This document shows positions 20,806 to 22,273 of a DNA stretch of 22,273 bases, in pieces (the stretch's first letter is position 1; every line of letters begins with the position of its first letter). The stretch lies in assembly GCA_040081265.1 (NCBI GenBank), contig JBEBGV010000069.1, forward strand, positions 1 to 22,273, written 5' to 3'. The notes below the pieces were generated by a model. That model did no database searches. It was given only the letters and a program-made list of their open reading frames with translations, and was not told the DNA's origin. The position numbers and the translations under genes are program-made. This DNA is from JBEBGV01 sp040081265. GTDB taxonomy: Bacteria; Acidobacteriota; Vicinamibacteria; Vicinamibacterales; UBA2999.

Positions 20806-21863
20806 GCGTAGGTGTCCCTGAATCGACCGGTAATAGTCAGGTCAAGCGGAACATCTCGAAGCCGTACCAAGACATTTCCCTGCAGGTGCGACCAGGCGCA
20901 GGCCAGAAGCATCCTGAGTCCGTCTTCGATGAACGTCTCTTGAACCGGCGGTGAGGCGGAGCGCACGTGGTGAATCAGTTCGCGCATCGCGATGACTGTG
21001 GCTCCTTCCTGACCGCTCACCTGCACGACTCTTCGGTCAAGAAAATAGGGCCCGGACGGTCCGTCAATCTCGATTCGCGATCCGTCGCCGTGCACAACCA
21101 AAGTGCCTTTCGATCCGGAAACGCGGAGGTTCCAGCCCGGCGCTCGAGACACCGTGCCGATTACGCCATTCTCGAATCGAAAGACGGCGTGTTCGACTAT
21201 TGGATCGGAGTCGATCTTGCGGTTCGACAAGATTGCCGTGGAAGAGTCATCGAGAAGCCCCCATGCGTGAGTAGGCGCCACTGGACTGCCGGAGAACTGA
21301 AGTAGTAGGTCAACGCTATGCGGATGCGTCCACAGCAGCTGCGAATGCCCGCAGTCGACGTTGACATGACGAATCTCGCCGATCGCGCCGGCGTGAACCA
21401 GCGCGCGCGCCTGTCTGAATGTTGAGTGATACCGACGGTTCACTCCATAGAACAGCACCACCCCGTGCTCGCGCGCGGCGACCAACGCCTCTTCGCCGGC
21501 CTGAAGAGAGTTCTCCAAAGGCTTCTCGGCATAGATTCCTTTCACGCCGTGGTGACAGGCGTGACGAACGATCTCGGCTCGACCTGGAGTCCTCGTCGCA
21601 ACGGTAACGATGTCGGGGCGGACCCTTTCAATCAAGAGACGGTAGTCAGTCTCTAGGATCTTGACGCCGTAGTGAGCACCGCGATCGATCAACTGTCGCT
21701 CGCTTGTATCGCAGAGCCCGACCAGCTCGACCTCACCAGTCGCGATGAGCGCCTCGGTGTGAGACAGCGGCAACCAGCCGTCTGGAATCGTCTGTTCGAG
21801 ACGAGACGTGTTGCCAGCACCCATGCGGCCACAGCCGATGACAACGGCTCTTAGGCGCGCCAT
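20802..21863 (-). CDS. Gfo/Idh/MocA-family NAD(P)-dependent sugar oxidoreductase
   Basis: A 353-residue dehydrogenase that oxidises or reduces a sugar hydroxyl/keto group, often at C3 of a nucleotide sugar in glycan clusters. The Rossmann motif GCGRMG is at 10-15, DIVTVATRTPGRAEIVRHACHHG at 84-106 is the second strand, AEKP (112-115) contains the family Lys (K114), and WTHPHSVDLLLQF (178-190) has the conserved Asp/His substrate site. Length is normal. ATG 21863 overlaps the upstream dehydrogenase stop by 13 bases; the end forms a GTGA overlap with the next gene. Such tight pairing with a zinc-type dehydrogenase recalls fused two-domain oxidoreductases seen in polysaccharide clusters. Substrate not assignable. 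Confidence 0.94.
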   Translation of the reverse strand: MARLRAVVIGCGRMGAGNTSRLEQTIPDGWLPLSHTEALIATGEVELVGLCDTSERQLIDRGAHYGVKILETDYRLLIERVRPDIVTVATRTPGRAEIVRHACHHGVKGIYAEKPLENSLQAGEEALVAAREHGVVLFYGVNRRYHSTFRQARALVHAGAIGEIRHVNVDCGHSQLLWTHPHSVDLLLQFSGSPVAPTHAWGLLDDSSTAILSNRKIDSDPIVEHAVFRFENGVIGTVSRAPGWNLRVSGSKGTLVVHGDGSRIEIDGPSGPYFLDRRVVQVSGQEGATVIAMRELIHHVRSASPPVQETFIEDGLRMLLACAWSHLQGNVLVRLRDVPLDLTITGRFRDTYA

Positions 21864-22273
21864 CTGAGCAGGACCGAATAGCCCGGTCGAAACACCCCAG
21901 AGAGTTGCTCGTAGACGGCTGCCAAATCTTCGAATCGTGACTCAGAGCCAAGAACGGTCTCGGCGTTCAGTCGGCCGTCGCAAAGAAGTCCAAACAAGTA
22001 GCGCAGATTGCGCTTCAGAGCGAAGCGGACCTCGGACGGCGCCCCGTCGGTCGGGGTGTGACCACAGTGCCGAATTGTCAGTTGCTTGTCGTAGAAATAC
22101 TGTGAATCGAGAGGATTGAATGCTGGCGGTAGTAACCCCCTCCCAGGAAACCCGAGGCAGACGATCGTGCCATCAAGTCGAGCAATCTGCTGGCTCAGGA
22201 GAAAGTCTTCCCACCCGTCCGAGCAATTGACCACGATGTCGACACCGTCCATGCCGGAGAGCGCCTTCATCTC
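21851..22273 (-). CDS. Zinc-type (MDR) dehydrogenase, C-terminal part; 5' end outside window
   Basis: The last 140 residues of a medium-chain dehydrogenase/reductase-like protein; the frame stays open to base 22273, so the start lies beyond the edge. GVDIVVNCSDGWEDFLLSQQIARLDGTIVCLG is the late Rossmann strand-helix-strand pattern of this superfamily, and the end (LAAVYEQLSGVFRPGYSVLLRW) matches the usual helix and final strand. The zinc-ligand region is not in view, so catalytic zinc cannot be checked. It overlaps the Gfo/Idh gene by 13 bases and probably works on the same sugar pathway, for example oxidising a hydroxyl before or after the partner acts. Confidence 0.82.
   Translation of the reverse strand, partial: EMKALSGMDGVDIVVNCSDGWEDFLLSQQIARLDGTIVCLGFPGRGLLPPAFNPLDSQYFYDKQLTIRHCGHTPTDGAPSEVRFALKRNLRYLFGLLCDGRLNAETVLGSESRFEDLAAVYEQLSGVFRPGYSVLLRWRA

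Noticed and set aside
1..22273. Mobile element, phage genes, tRNA or CRISPR
   Set aside because: No transposase, integrase, terminal repeats, tRNA-like fold or spaced short repeats were seen; all sequence is explained by the operon.

Overview
The window is one densely packed minus-strand operon for making a cell-surface polysaccharide. I read 17 protein-coding genes, the two outermost cut by the window edges. Neighbouring genes overlap by a few bases or are separated by at most 34 bases. I see no plus-strand gene, RNA gene, insertion sequence, CRISPR array, promoter or terminator. The DNA looks moderately GC-rich (by eye, not computed). The Wzx/Wzy-type content suggests a Gram-negative bacterium, for example Pseudomonadota or Acidobacteriota, but the sequence alone does not fix the taxon.

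In transcription order, from high to low coordinates: a zinc-type dehydrogenase C-terminus and a Gfo/Idh/MocA oxidoreductase (sugar oxidation/reduction, 20802-22273); a large probable GT-B-type transferase (19333-20805); a probable Wzy repeat-unit polymerase (17939-19336); a PhyH-type Fe(II)/2-oxoglutarate dioxygenase (17206-17904); an ExoA-like family 2 glycosyltransferase (16094-17209); a NodB-type deacetylase (15223-16089); a NodU-type carbamoyltransferase (13462-15210); the initiating monotopic phosphoglycosyl transferase (12830-13465); a TylF-type methyltransferase (12099-12830); a two-subunit transketolase (10331-12102); a giant secreted protein of six LamG-like domains plus a seven-repeat FG-GAP propeller (4873-10317); a DegT-family sugar aminotransferase (3752-4855); a SAM methyltransferase (2961-3749); a probable Wzx flippase (1734-2957); and a membrane-anchored nucleotide-sugar 4,6-dehydratase (1-1737, incomplete).

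Together these could make and decorate a lipid-linked oligosaccharide. The dehydratase, oxidoreductases, aminotransferase and perhaps the transketolase would supply unusual sugars. The phosphoglycosyl transferase would load the first sugar on the lipid carrier and the glycosyltransferases would extend it. Methyl, carbamoyl, hydroxyl/oxo and deacetylation tailoring would follow, then Wzx flipping and Wzy polymerisation. No export machinery (Wza/Wzc/Wzz or ABC) is in the window.

The most unusual content is the LamG/propeller protein in the middle of the operon. Its mature form has exactly 12 cysteines, all in six C-x-C motifs, one at the end of each LamG repeat. Also notable are the split transketolase in a glycan operon, and a run of 4-base NTGA start/stop overlaps using ATG, GTG and TTG. 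The same pattern implies a CTG start for the phosphoglycosyl transferase, which a standard gene caller would truncate.
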